Positions 17,410 through 26,410 of a stretch of 64,000 nucleotides of DNA are shown in pieces (the first letter of the stretch is position 1; the number at the start of each line of letters is the position of its first letter). The notes below the pieces were generated by a model that ran no database searches, was not told where the DNA came from, and saw only the letters and a list, made by a program, of their open reading frames with translations. The stretch comes from Chryseobacterium ginsenosidimutans (lineage in GTDB: Bacteria > Bacteroidota > Bacteroidia > Flavobacteriales > Weeksellaceae). The stretch covers positions 2,108,001 through 2,172,000 of the forward strand of contig NZ_JANUCO010000001.1 of assembly GCF_024807225.1 (NCBI RefSeq), written 5' to 3'. The translations under genes and the position numbers were made by a program.

Positions 17410-20112
17410 TTAAATATGTTCAACTTCATTTTTATTCTCTTTTATTTTTTCGGGAAGGGTAATGGTGAAAGTTACGCCTAATCCGCTGTTTTCCGCTTTT
17501 ATCGTTCCGCCTTGCGCTTCTACAATTTTCTTTGAAATTGCCAATCCTAGTCCGCTTCCTGTCGGTTTTAGAATGTTTTGATTTTTAGACTGGTAAAATT
17601 TATCAAAAATCATTTCCAGATCTTCTTCGGGAATATGTTTTCCGGTGTTGAAAATTTTAATGATTAATTGGTTCTCTTTTTCAGATAATTTAGCCTGAAT
17701 CGTTCCCTGTTCATCAGTGAATTTTAAAGCATTTCCTAAAATATTCTGAAACAACTGAATCATCCTCGCTTCGTCATATTCAAACAAAAATTGATTCAGA
17801 AGATTGACCTCACTTAAATGAATATTCTTTTGTTGAATCAAATGCAGCAATGGATTTAATGCTTTTTTATACGTTTCAATAATATTATTTTCCTGAATAT
17901 TTAAAGCAATTTCACCATGTTGAAGTTTATCCAAGTACAAAATGTCGTTGATGATTTCGCTTAATCTGTCCGATTCTGTGATGATGTTATTTAAAAATTC
18001 TCTTTTGATATCTAAAGGAATATCGTCGTCATCTGCCAGAATTTCTCCCGCCGAACGAATTGCGGTGATCGGAGTTCTCAATTCATGGGCGACGGAATCC
18101 AGAAAATCATCTTTTTGATGGTCTTTAATGATTAGACTCTCGTTGGCTTTTCTCAGATCATTCGACAGTTTTTGCAGTTCTACTGATTGTTCCGTCAGCT
18201 TTTTATTAAGCGTAATATTTTCTTTGGATTCTTCTAAAATATTTAAAACTTCCTTTAAAGATATTTTATCTTCTTTCGTGACGCCTTCAATTAAAATTTT
18301 TGCAGAAGCCGTCCCGATTCTTCCTGCCAAAAGGTTTTCGGAGAATTTGATAAATCTTGAATCGGCTGTTTCTGTTTGAGAATCAATATTATATTTGAGA
18401 TTAAAAATACGTAATGCCTGTTCGGTTTTTGTTTTGCCTAAAAAACGTTCCAAAATGTTCTTAATGTCTGAGACATAAGCTGTTCCGCGCCAGATAAAAG
18501 CGTTTTCGTGATTTTGAATGTATTTATCGATATCTACATATAATTCGGCGAAGTTTCTTTCACGATAATTTCCTTTTACACTGACAGAAATTATGGCAAA
18601 TAAACCTGTATTCACCAACATCGACCAGAAGAAAATCTGCGGAATTCTTCCCAAAAAAGAAATTTTAAAGAAATCAAAAGAGTTATATGTTTCTCGTAAA
18701 ATCCCCTTAAGTTCTTGATTGTAAGAAAAATAATATTGCGGAATGATTAACCCGAAATAACAGATGACCAATCCTGCCAATAATCCAATGACGGCGCCTT
18801 TATAAGTTCCTCTTCTCCAGAATATGGCTCCGAAAAAAGCAGGTGCTAATTGTCCGATCACGACAAAGGAAATCAATCCAACTGAATCCAGCGAGGTTTT
18901 AAGAATGAAATATTTATAAAAGGTAAATGCCATGATAATCAATGCGAAAATGCTGAATTTCCTGATATTAGTGATATTTCTGGTGTTCTGAACTTCATTT
19001 TCAGATTTAAATTTTCCTAATAAACCGTACGGAATAATCAAATTGTTGGAAAGCATGATGGATAAAGTAATTGCAGAAATGATAATCATTGAAATACACG
19101 AGCTTAAACCTCCCAGAAAAACGAAAACGGTAATCCATGTATTCCCAAAATGTTGCGGAATTAAAATAGAGTAGAACTCAGGATTTACATTTTGTCCATT
19201 AAAAATAAGTCTTCCTCCCCACGCAATCGGAAAGATAAATATAGTGAAAATCAATAAGTAAAGCGGAAAAAACCAGATCGCAGTTTTGATGTGTTTTTCC
19301 TGTCTGTTTTCAACAATTGCCGTGTGAAACTGTCTTGGAAGAATACAAATTGCTGTTCCCGAAATCAGACAAAGAACCATCCAGTTCATTGCACCTTCAG
19401 TCCCGTTGAATGTATTTTTTTGTTTAAAATCTTCAAATTTGCTTGCCTTTTCATAAATATCTGAAAATCCATCAAAAACGAAATAAATAACGAAGATTCC
19501 TAAAATGATGATGAAAAAAAGTTTTAGAAAACTTTCCAAAGCGATTGCTGAAATAATTCCCAAACGTTTTTCTGAAGCATCGACATATTTTGTGCCGTAA
19601 TACGAAGCAAATAACGCAATTAATACAACTACAAACGTTGCATTATCCGTCAATATATCTTTTGACATTGGCGTTTCTGTCACCAAGTGAAAAGTCTCTG
19701 AAATGGCCTTAATCTGTAAGCCGATGTAAGGAACAATCGCCAGAAGACAGACAATCGTAATGATCGCGCTGAAGCTTCGGCTGTTACCATATCTCAACGA
19801 AATAAAATCTGCAACACTGCTTATTTTATTCACTCTTGCGATTCTTACAATTCGGGTATTAATGTAGATCCATGCAGGAATTACCATAATGGGACCGATG
19901 TAGATTGGGAGATAATTGAGTCCGCTTGTCGCTGCAACTCCGATGCTTCCGTAGTACGTCCAAGCTGTGCAGTACACCGCGAGAGACAGGGCATAAATGT
20001 AGGGATTGTTGATCCAAAGCTTGCTCTTTTTCTTCTCCGCCAAATGAGCGACTAAGAACAAAAGTGCCAGATAAAACAAAACCACAAAAAATAATGCGAA
20101 ACTACTCATCAT
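17410..20112 (-). CDS. Sodium:solute symporter / STAC / histidine-kinase fusion (CbrA/CrbS-like)
   Basis: A 900-residue sensor. Residues about 1-535 form a sodium:solute symporter module with about 13 helices. A following segment (about 560-640) with DIKNILERFLGKTKTEQALRIF and FIKFSENLLAGRIGTASAKIL fits the STAC domain. A coiled coil leads to the HisKA H-box (DSVAHELRTPITAIRS) and a full HATPase with N-box NILGNALKFTD, a G1-like IFNTGKHIPEEDLEMIFDKFYQ and GSGLGLAISKKI. No PAS domain is seen. CbrA and CrbS have this plan and control use of carbon and nitrogen sources, including acs for CrbS. It overlaps the small membrane gene upstream by 11 bases and is followed by the receiver gene. Confidence 0.92.
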   Translation of the reverse strand: MMSSFALFFVVLFYLALLFLVAHLAEKKKSKLWINNPYIYALSLAVYCTAWTYYGSIGVAATSGLNYLPIYIGPIMVIPAWIYINTRIVRIARVNKISSVADFISLRYGNSRSFSAIITIVCLLAIVPYIGLQIKAISETFHLVTETPMSKDILTDNATFVVVLIALFASYYGTKYVDASEKRLGIISAIALESFLKLFFIIILGIFVIYFVFDGFSDIYEKASKFEDFKQKNTFNGTEGAMNWMVLCLISGTAICILPRQFHTAIVENRQEKHIKTAIWFFPLYLLIFTIFIFPIAWGGRLIFNGQNVNPEFYSILIPQHFGNTWITVFVFLGGLSSCISMIIISAITLSIMLSNNLIIPYGLLGKFKSENEVQNTRNITNIRKFSIFALIIMAFTFYKYFILKTSLDSVGLISFVVIGQLAPAFFGAIFWRRGTYKGAVIGLLAGLVICYFGLIIPQYYFSYNQELKGILRETYNSFDFFKISFLGRIPQIFFWSMLVNTGLFAIISVSVKGNYRERNFAELYVDIDKYIQNHENAFIWRGTAYVSDIKNILERFLGKTKTEQALRIFNLKYNIDSQTETADSRFIKFSENLLAGRIGTASAKILIEGVTKEDKISLKEVLNILEESKENITLNKKLTEQSVELQKLSNDLRKANESLIIKDHQKDDFLDSVAHELRTPITAIRSAGEILADDDDIPLDIKREFLNNIITESDRLSEIINDILYLDKLQHGEIALNIQENNIIETYKKALNPLLHLIQQKNIHLSEVNLLNQFLFEYDEARMIQLFQNILGNALKFTDEQGTIQAKLSEKENQLIIKIFNTGKHIPEEDLEMIFDKFYQSKNQNILKPTGSGLGLAISKKIVEAQGGTIKAENSGLGVTFTITLPEKIKENKNEVEHI

Positions 20113-20350
20113 ATTTTTTTACGATTACAAAAGAGATAATGATGGAAGCCATCCAGACAGCGAAAATATAAATCAGAATCATCGGGTAGCCAAAAACTTC
20201 TTTTTCACTGTTAAACAACAATGAAACAGGAATGCTGAATGCAATCAGAAGTCCGATGCTCAGGATGATTAGCTTTTGTTCGTGCCTTTTTTTCATAATG
20301 ATATAAAAGATAATTGACGGACAGATGCATCCGCCAATTATCACTAACAT
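20102..20350 (-). CDS. Small membrane protein next to the symporter-kinase
   Basis: 82 residues, nearly all membrane: about three helices (2-18, 27-46 and 54-77) with a short basic loop KKRHEQK. The family is not recognised. Its stop overlaps the start of the symporter-kinase gene by 11 bases and it follows the 75-residue gene by 7 bases, so translation is probably coupled. Position suggests a small partner subunit of the symporter module, as DUF4212 proteins are for some symporters, but this is inference from place alone. Confidence 0.75.
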   Translation of the reverse strand: MLVIIGGCICPSIIFYIIMKKRHEQKLIILSIGLLIAFSIPVSLLFNSEKEVFGYPMILIYIFAVWMASIIISFVIVKKYDE

Positions 20351-20357
20351 ATTTTAT

Positions 20358-20585
20358 TTAAACTTTGTCGTCAGAATATTCTCCCGTTAAAGAATAGTAG
20401 CCGAAAATTGCCATTCCGCCTGAGATAATCGGCATCAATACAAACAGAATGATGATCCCGAAAACAAGGTCTTCCTGCTTTCCTGAGGTGATTTTCGGAA
20501 TTCCTAAAACGGTTGTCCCGAAATAGCCTACAACCAAAGCAACTGCAATCCAAAGAATGCCTAATATTTTTTTTAGTCCGTTCAT
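20358..20585 (-). CDS. Small two-helix membrane protein (DUF6814-like)
   Basis: 75 residues with two membrane helices (about 4-27 and 42-65) joined by a loop PKITSGKQEDLV and a short acidic end GEYSDDKV. The GLKKILGILWIA start and SGGMAIFGYYSLTGEY end recall DUF6814 proteins that sit beside MFS transporters in Bacteroidota; this name is from memory. It lies 43 bases after the MHS transporter gene and 7 before the next small membrane gene. Likely a transporter accessory protein. Confidence 0.75.
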   Translation of the reverse strand: MNGLKKILGILWIAVALVVGYFGTTVLGIPKITSGKQEDLVFGIIILFVLMPIISGGMAIFGYYSLTGEYSDDKV

Positions 20586-20628
20586 TTTAGTAGTTTTAAA
20601 ATTAATAAAAATTTAAGTGATTGAATGC

Positions 20629-22209
20629 TTAATCGTGAATATTATTGTTCTTATTTTTAAGATAAAATAATCCGATCAATAAACACACTGCGGCAACTCC
20701 AATCGGATACCAAAGTCCCTCGAGATACCATGTTGCATGTCCTGCTTCTTTTCCTGTGGTTACCAAATAGGTTGCAACTGCCGGAAGTAATCCTCCAAAG
20801 ACTCCGTTTCCGATGTGATAAGGCAGAGACATCGATGTATAACGGATTCTCACCGGGAACATTTCGACAAGGAAAGCGGCAATCGGACCATAAACCATCG
20901 TTACAAATATCACCTGAATGAACACTAAAAATACCAGATACCATTTTGTATGGTCTTCTAATTTTATGGTTTGAGAAACTTTCGGTTCTTCTGCTTTTCC
21001 GTCTTTCATTACCGGACCGGTTGGAGACCAGTGAACCACGCTGTCTTTTTTAATTAAAGTTCCGTCTGTGTACAATGTTTCTTTGTGGAAAGTCACCAAA
21101 CTGTCAGTCGCAATATCTTTATGAATTTTTGCGGTTCTTTTTTCTGTAATTCCGTTGGCTGCGACAGTTTTATTCTCAAGACTAACACTTTTAAACATAG
21201 AGTCATAAATCGGTCTGTATGCTAAAATGGCGACGAGCATTCCCGTCATCATTACTGCTTTTCGTCCGATTTTATCAGAAAGCCAGCCGAAAAATACAAA
21301 GAACGGGGTTCCCATTAATAGAGCAGTTGCCATTAATTTATCGACCTGTGCAGATTCTACATTCATTACTTTTTGAAGGAAACTCATGGCGTAGAATTGT
21401 CCTGTGTACCAAATTACTCCTTGTCCCATCGCGGCTCCGAATAATGCTAATAAAACAAATTTGAAGTTGAATTTATTCCCGAAACTTTCTTTTAAAGGAT
21501 TTTTTGAAGTTTTCCCTTCACTTTTAGCCTTTGCAAAAAGCGGAGATTCTTTCATGTTTTTTCTGATGATATAAGAAACGCCCACCATTAAAATAGAGAT
21601 CCAGAAAGGAACTCTCCATCCCCAATTATCAAATTCGTCTGCTGAAAGTGTACTTTTTGTAATTAAAATGACGATTAATGAAATGAAAAGTCCTGCTGTA
21701 GCCGTCGTTTGAATCCACGAAGTCCAATAACCTCTTCTGTGGGGTTGTGCATATTCTGCAACATAAGTCGCTGCTCCGCCATATTCGCCGCCTAAAGCTA
21801 ATCCTTGTAATAATCTTAATATTAAAACTAAAACCGGCGCCATAAACCCGATGGTTTCATAACTTGGAATACAACCGATGAGAAATGTTGAGAATCCCAT
21901 AATTAATAAAGTCACCAAAAACGTATATTTTCTTCCGATAATATCTCCCAATCTTCCAAAGAATAGGGCTCCGAAAGGTCTTACCACAAATCCGGCGGCA
22001 AAAGTTGCTAATGTAGATAAAAATGCTGCGGTAGGATTATCTGATGGGAAAAATTTGGTTGCTAAAACGATGGCTAAACTTCCAAAAATATAGAAGTCGT
22101 ACCATTCTATTAATGTGCCGAGTGATGAAGCAGTGATGACGCTCCAGATGGTGCGGTTTTTCTGCTTTTCGGTCATATTTTCGTAGGCATCGTGATGATT
22201 TTCGCTCAT
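20629..22209 (-). CDS. MFS transporter of the metabolite:H+ symporter (MHS) family
   Basis: A 526-residue importer. The N-terminus has the MHS signature SSLGTLIEWYDFYIFGSLA (about 29-47), then VVRPFGALFFGRLGDIIGRKYTF (motif A region, about 75-97) and LQGLALGGEYGGAATYVAEY (about 134-153). MHS proteins bring in organic acids, betaine or proline with protons. About 80 extra polar residues (about 350-430) lie between helices, making it longer than the usual 430; the start ATG at 22209 is well placed. Gene order with the porin, kinase and two acyl-CoA synthetases suggests a short-chain carboxylate as substrate. Confidence 0.9.
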   Translation of the reverse strand: MSENHHDAYENMTEKQKNRTIWSVITASSLGTLIEWYDFYIFGSLAIVLATKFFPSDNPTAAFLSTLATFAAGFVVRPFGALFFGRLGDIIGRKYTFLVTLLIMGFSTFLIGCIPSYETIGFMAPVLVLILRLLQGLALGGEYGGAATYVAEYAQPHRRGYWTSWIQTTATAGLFISLIVILITKSTLSADEFDNWGWRVPFWISILMVGVSYIIRKNMKESPLFAKAKSEGKTSKNPLKESFGNKFNFKFVLLALFGAAMGQGVIWYTGQFYAMSFLQKVMNVESAQVDKLMATALLMGTPFFVFFGWLSDKIGRKAVMMTGMLVAILAYRPIYDSMFKSVSLENKTVAANGITEKRTAKIHKDIATDSLVTFHKETLYTDGTLIKKDSVVHWSPTGPVMKDGKAEEPKVSQTIKLEDHTKWYLVFLVFIQVIFVTMVYGPIAAFLVEMFPVRIRYTSMSLPYHIGNGVFGGLLPAVATYLVTTGKEAGHATWYLEGLWYPIGVAAVCLLIGLFYLKNKNNNIHD

Positions 22210-22269
22210 ATTGTTTGATTTAATGTTAGTTTAAATTGATATTGAGTTTTCTAGTTTGTTTTGAATTAT

Positions 22270-22436
22270 TTAAAATCGCAAAGACGCAAGGAAGTTTTTA
22301 GATGTTTTATATTGTAAGGCGCAAAGATTTTATCGGAGATAAAATTTATAAAGTATATTTCTCTGAAAATCTTTGATTTTCTTGCGCCTTAAAAACATTA
22401 AGTTTTAAAAAGCTTTGCGTCTTTGCGATTTTAAAC
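22270..22436. repeat. Palindromic GCAAAGACGCAA element
   Basis: The ends TTTAAAATCGCAAAGACGCAA and TTGCGTCTTTGCGATTTTAAA are inverted, and inner parts (TTAAGGCGCAAG-like, AAAATCTTTGATTTTC) also pair. The 167-base element fills the gap between the porin gene and the MHS gene. Such elements are widespread in Chryseobacterium. It may form a large hairpin in the transcript and make expression of porin and transporter unequal. Confidence 0.75.
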
Positions 22437-22475
22437 AAAATCTAATCGATTTTTAATTTTCTTAAAGTTTACATT

Positions 22476-23855
22476 TTATAAATAAATCTGGAATTGCACA
22501 ATGAATTCCCCTTTTGATGAAGGGCTTTCCGTCGGACTTGTATACACCGGTCTTGTTGAATATTGTGTAGTTATTTTTGCGTGATGACCGTCTATAAACC
22601 AGTTCGCTCCGACATCAAATTGCGATGAAGATTTCTCAAATGCTTCAAAACTTTTGTGCGTATACGCTGCAAATGGCTGAATTCTGATTTTCGGTTTTTC
22701 TGACTGACTCGGTAATAATAAACCGGCTTGAGCGTAGATAATATTCCCTGTTCCGATGGTTGGCTGTAGATTTCCTGCTCCTGCGATGGCTTTGTTGCCG
22801 ATGAAATTAGGGTCAGATGAAGCGATGTTCATGATGCCTAAATTTCTGATATAATTCGGACCGAATTGATAGTTGTAATATCCTGCATACGCCGAAACAG
22901 CCATTTTATTTTTAGCATTTCCCAGCGGAATATCTGCAAAAGCATCGACTGCAACGAGTGTAATATCATGTTTTTCTACAGTTGAATTAACGGAAGTTCT
23001 CGTTCCGTCTTTTTGGTGATAAAATCCGGCTCCCAAGTTGAAAACTTTCTTCGTTCCCAAATAAGAACCCACTTTGAAAGGAAGCGTATTCGATTCTTCA
23101 TCTAAAAATTGATATTCAACGTAACCTGCTTTTGAAAAGTTCGGATTTCCGTTGTTATCGACTGCGACGGCTTTTGCGGGATCTGTGACATTTACCGGAA
23201 CGAGATCTGTTGCAAAAGGTTTGTTTAAACTAAAACGATATTCTAGTTTCCCGTACTTCCCTTTGGCGAACATTCCCAATTGTCTTGCGAACTGGTCGGA
23301 ATTATCAATCAAAGGCCAAGTGAAAATAGGAGAATCAACCGTTAAAAAATTCAATGTAGAACCCATGGTCATACGCGAAAGTCCCATATAATAATGCAAT
23401 CCGGCTCCTAAAGATAAACTGAATTTTCCTGCTTCTCCGGGTAAAATAACGGCATATTCATTCCATGCATCATGAAAAAACATCTGTGGTTTTTTGCCGT
23501 TTCCGTAACCTCCCGTTCCTGTAGTTCCCGAACCGCCTCCGTTGATAAATGTCTGATTATTAATTCCAAAATGCGCAAGAATCATATATCTTTTGGAGAT
23601 CTGAGCATAGGCCAAAACCCGCAATCTACGGTTTCCTAAGCTCCAAGAATTGTCGGTTGGTTCTCCGCCGACCATACTTCCGGGATTCATTTGCGTGTTT
23701 CGTAACCAAAACTGATCCCATAAAATAAATCTGACGTATTTATCGCCTTGTTGATTAATGTTAATTTTTAGCCCATTTCCATAGTCGGGAGAGCCTTGTG
23801 AATATAAAGAATTACTGATTAAAGCTAATCCAATAAATGTGAGTATTTTCTTCAT
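22476..23855 (-). CDS. Outer-membrane porin-like beta-barrel protein
   Basis: 459 residues with a signal peptide (about 1-20, ending SLYSQ). The mature part has the alternating pattern of a porin barrel: VRFILWDQFWLRNT, RRLRVLAYAQISKRYMILAHFGIN, KYGKLEYRFSLNKPF, and a final strand KGEFIVQFQIYL that ends in a hydrophobic residue as outer-membrane proteins do. A glycine-rich loop (GGGSGTTGTGGYGNG, about 107-121) may be extracellular. The family resembles putative porins found next to carboxylate uptake genes in Flavobacteriia. It is first in the minus-strand unit and probably lets the acid substrate across the outer membrane. Confidence 0.82.
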   Translation of the reverse strand: MKKILTFIGLALISNSLYSQGSPDYGNGLKININQQGDKYVRFILWDQFWLRNTQMNPGSMVGGEPTDNSWSLGNRRLRVLAYAQISKRYMILAHFGINNQTFINGGGSGTTGTGGYGNGKKPQMFFHDAWNEYAVILPGEAGKFSLSLGAGLHYYMGLSRMTMGSTLNFLTVDSPIFTWPLIDNSDQFARQLGMFAKGKYGKLEYRFSLNKPFATDLVPVNVTDPAKAVAVDNNGNPNFSKAGYVEYQFLDEESNTLPFKVGSYLGTKKVFNLGAGFYHQKDGTRTSVNSTVEKHDITLVAVDAFADIPLGNAKNKMAVSAYAGYYNYQFGPNYIRNLGIMNIASSDPNFIGNKAIAGAGNLQPTIGTGNIIYAQAGLLLPSQSEKPKIRIQPFAAYTHKSFEAFEKSSSQFDVGANWFIDGHHAKITTQYSTRPVYTSPTESPSSKGEFIVQFQIYL

Positions 23856-24072
23856 AAATTATCAATTTGTGGCTTGGTTTTTTGTGAAAGCCAAATTGTA
23901 ATTAATAATTTAGTTATAAAAATTTAATATATATTAATGGTAATACTATAGTTATGAATTTTAAATGATGAATTATGAGTTCTAAAAATATTGATTTTTA
24001 ATTATTTTTAAAATTTAAATATTTGATTTATAGGAATTTGTTTAAAATTACTAATAACTGATAATTAGAAGC

Positions 24073-24489
24073 TTATTTTTTGAAGCGCTCCCATTTTATC
24101 AGCATATACTTATCAGCAAACTGAGTAATAATTAACCCTGAATTTTTAATGTTTTCTTCTTTGGCGATGTATTCGATCAGTTCGTTTTGCTTTAATATTT
24201 TATAAACAGGATGGAATTCGGAATGAGGAGGTCTTATGATATTGTATTTCTTAATCCACGAACTTATCGTAACATGAGAAACGCCGATAATTCTTTCTAT
24301 TTCTCGGTAACTAAGACCTTCAAGATAGAGTTGCAGTGCTTTTGTTACGTAGTAATCGTCAATTTGCTTTCCAAGTTTTTTAACGGTAAAATAATAGTTA
24401 CAATCCTTACAATGGAAACGTTGTTTTTCATTAATAATTCCGCTTTTTACAATTGTATTGCTGTGGCATTTCGGACAGTGAGTTTCCAT
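24073..24489 (-). CDS. InsA-like zinc-ribbon and helix-turn-helix protein
   Basis: 138 residues. A zinc ribbon occupies the start (CPKCHS at 5-10 and CKDCNYYF at 27-34), followed by a helix-turn-helix (LQLYLEGLSYREIERIIGVSHVTISSWIKKY, about 53-83), as in IS1-type InsA. The last 55 residues do not look like a DDE nuclease, and no inverted ends or partner orf are seen around it. So it may be a transposon-derived DNA-binding protein kept as a regulator. It points away from the arginine operon across a 160-base gap that holds the operon promoter. Upstream of the porin the gap 23856-24072 is plain AT-rich DNA. Confidence 0.75.
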   Translation of the reverse strand: METHCPKCHSNTIVKSGIINEKQRFHCKDCNYYFTVKKLGKQIDDYYVTKALQLYLEGLSYREIERIIGVSHVTISSWIKKYNIIRPPHSEFHPVYKILKQNELIEYIAKEENIKNSGLIITQFADKYMLIKWERFKK

Positions 24490-24595
24490 AACTATATCTT
24501 TTTAGCAAATATATAATAATTTAGCAAAATATTAATTTAATGTAAAGATAATTTTACCTGTATATTTATTTTAAACAAAAATAATATCTTTTTTA

Positions 24596-24628
24596 TTTGG
24601 TTTTTTAAGATGTTATGCTTTAAATTTG
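24596..24628 (+). promoter_or_regulatory. Putative promoter of the arginine operon
   Basis: TTTG (24596-24599) and a good -7 element TAAATTTG (24621-24628) are 21 bases apart, slightly over the ideal 19. The predicted start is near 24634 and the first ATG is at 24650. No clear ArgR box was seen, but AT-rich half-palindromes lie just upstream. Confidence 0.5.
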
Positions 24629-24649
24629 CCAAAAAATTCAGATAAATAA

Positions 24650-25249
24650 ATGGAAATAGAAGTTTCCTCATCCATACATTTAAAGTATGTGAGTGAAATA
24701 CAGCAGGAAATGTATGATTCTGCACAGCGAAGAGGGACGGGCATTGCAAAACGGTCTATCGAATATCTAAGTAAAAAGATTTCGGATGGTAATGCTGTGG
24801 TTGCCACTGAAAACGGAGAATGGGTAGGTTTCTGCTATATAGAGACTTGGTCACATGGTCAGTTTGTGGCAAACTCAGGGTTAATCGTTTCTCCAAAATT
24901 CAGGGAAAGAGGAGCTGCAACTTTAATTAAGGATAAAGTTTTCCAATTATCCAGAGATAAATATCCGACTGCAAAAGTTTTTGGATTAACGACAGGTCTT
25001 GCGGTAATGAAAATCAACAGTGATTTGGGTTACAAACCTGTAATTTATTCTGAATTAACGCAGGATGAAGAATTCTGGAACGGTTGCAAAAGCTGTGTGA
25101 ATTATGAAATTTTAATAAAAAAAGAACGCAAAAACTGCCTTTGCACGGCAATGCTTTTCGTTCCCGACAATAATAAAGTAAATGGTGTTGAGAATTATCA
25201 ACCCGAAAATCAATATCAAAATGAGCAAGAAAGTAATCTTAGCGTTTAG
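24650..25249 (+). CDS. GNAT acetyltransferase, first gene of the arginine operon (possible N-acylglutamate synthase)
   Basis: 199 residues with one GNAT domain: EWVGFCYIETW strand pair (about 54-64), the acyl-CoA loop VSPKFRERGAATLIKD (about 83-98), and the later SDLGYKPVIYSEL. The end (about 145-199) has a Cys pair (CKSC at about 147-150), NCLC and a polar tail. No classical argA or argJ is seen in the operon, while argB, C, D, E and the acylornithine carbamoyltransferase are all here, so an enzyme for the first acylation is expected. This gene is the obvious candidate, as proposed for similar genes in other Bacteroidota. Its last 29 bases overlap argG. Confidence 0.8.
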   Translation: MEIEVSSSIHLKYVSEIQQEMYDSAQRRGTGIAKRSIEYLSKKISDGNAVVATENGEWVGFCYIETWSHGQFVANSGLIVSPKFRERGAATLIKDKVFQLSRDKYPTAKVFGLTTGLAVMKINSDLGYKPVIYSELTQDEEFWNGCKSCVNYEILIKKERKNCLCTAMLFVPDNNKVNGVENYQPENQYQNEQESNLSV

Positions 25250-26408
25250 CGGAGGTCTCGATACCTCTTACTGTGCCAAATATTTGAGTGAAACACTTGG
25301 ATATGAAGTATATGCAGTGACTGTAAATACCGGAGGTTTTTCTAAAGAAGAGGAAAAAGAGCTGGAGAAAAAAGCCTTTAATCTTGGGGTGAAAGAATAC
25401 AGGTGCGTTGATGCTCAGGAAGATTATTACAATTCTTGTGTAAAGTATTTGATCTTTGGTAATGTCTTGAAAAATAATACGTATCCTCTTTCTGTAAGCG
25501 CTGAACGTACAATTCAGGCACAGGAAATTGCAAAATATGCCATTGAAATTGATGCTGATGCGATTGCTCACGGAAGTACGGGAGCAGGAAACGATCAGGT
25601 TCGTTTCGACTTGATTTTTCAGGTAATGTGCCCAAATGTAGAAATTATTACGCCAATTCGTGATATGTCTTTATCTCGTGAAGAAGAAATCGAGTTTTTG
25701 AAAAGCCACGGCTACGAAATGGAATTTGAAAAAGCACAATATTCTGTAAATAAAGGACTTTGGGGAACTTCAGTTGGCGGAAAAGAGACTTTGACTTCAA
25801 GAAATTATCTTCCCGAAGATGCTTTTCCTTCTCAAATTAAAGAAACTCAGCCTTCAGAACTGGAAATTGAGTTCAAAAATGGGGAGGTTATAGCCGTGAA
25901 CGGAGAGAATTTTGAACACTCTGTGTATGCGATTCAAAAAATTGAAGAATTAGCTTCTGCGTACGGAATAGGTCGTGATATTCACGTTGGAGATACGATT
26001 GTGGGAATTAAAGGAAGAGTAGGATTTGAAGCAGCAGCGGCATCTGTGATTATCAAAGCACATCATTTATTGGAAAAACATACGCTTTCAAAATACCAAC
26101 AAATGATGAAATCCCAACTGTCAGATTGGTACGGAAACTGGCTTCACGAAGCACTTTTTTTAGATCCTGTGATGAGAAATATCGAGTCTTTCTTAGATGA
26201 TTCTCAAAAAACAGTAAGCGGAAAAGTTTTTGTAACGCTTCATCCATACCGGTTTATTTTAAATGGAATTGAATCTAAGCATGATCTGATGTCCGACAAA
26301 TTCGGAAGCTACGGTGAAGCAAACAGAGCTTGGACAGGCGAAGATGTGAAAGGCTACACGAAAATCGTAAGCAATTCCTTAAATATATATCATCAGATAA
26401 ATAAATAA
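25221..26408 (+). CDS. argG: Argininosuccinate synthase
   Basis: 395 residues. Joins citrulline and aspartate with ATP to give argininosuccinate. The N-terminal PP-loop AFSGGLDTSYCAKYL (about 6-20) is textbook, and AHGSTGAGNDQVRFDL (about 116-131) and GRIDVGD-type segments (GRDIHVGDTIVGIKGRVGFEAAA) follow. The ATG at 25221 is chosen because MSKKVILAFSGG starts the family; the longer reading from 25182 only reuses the GNAT tail. It overlaps the GNAT gene by 29 bases, a sign of coupling. Confidence 0.95.
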   Translation: MSKKVILAFSGGLDTSYCAKYLSETLGYEVYAVTVNTGGFSKEEEKELEKKAFNLGVKEYRCVDAQEDYYNSCVKYLIFGNVLKNNTYPLSVSAERTIQAQEIAKYAIEIDADAIAHGSTGAGNDQVRFDLIFQVMCPNVEIITPIRDMSLSREEEIEFLKSHGYEMEFEKAQYSVNKGLWGTSVGGKETLTSRNYLPEDAFPSQIKETQPSELEIEFKNGEVIAVNGENFEHSVYAIQKIEELASAYGIGRDIHVGDTIVGIKGRVGFEAAAASVIIKAHHLLEKHTLSKYQQMMKSQLSDWYGNWLHEALFLDPVMRNIESFLDDSQKTVSGKVFVTLHPYRFILNGIESKHDLMSDKFGSYGEANRAWTGEDVKGYTKIVSNSLNIYHQINK

Positions 26409-26410
26409 GA

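Noticed and set aside
24073..24489. Complete IS1-type insertion sequence
   Set aside because: No InsB/DDE part, no terminal inverted repeats and no target duplication were seen.
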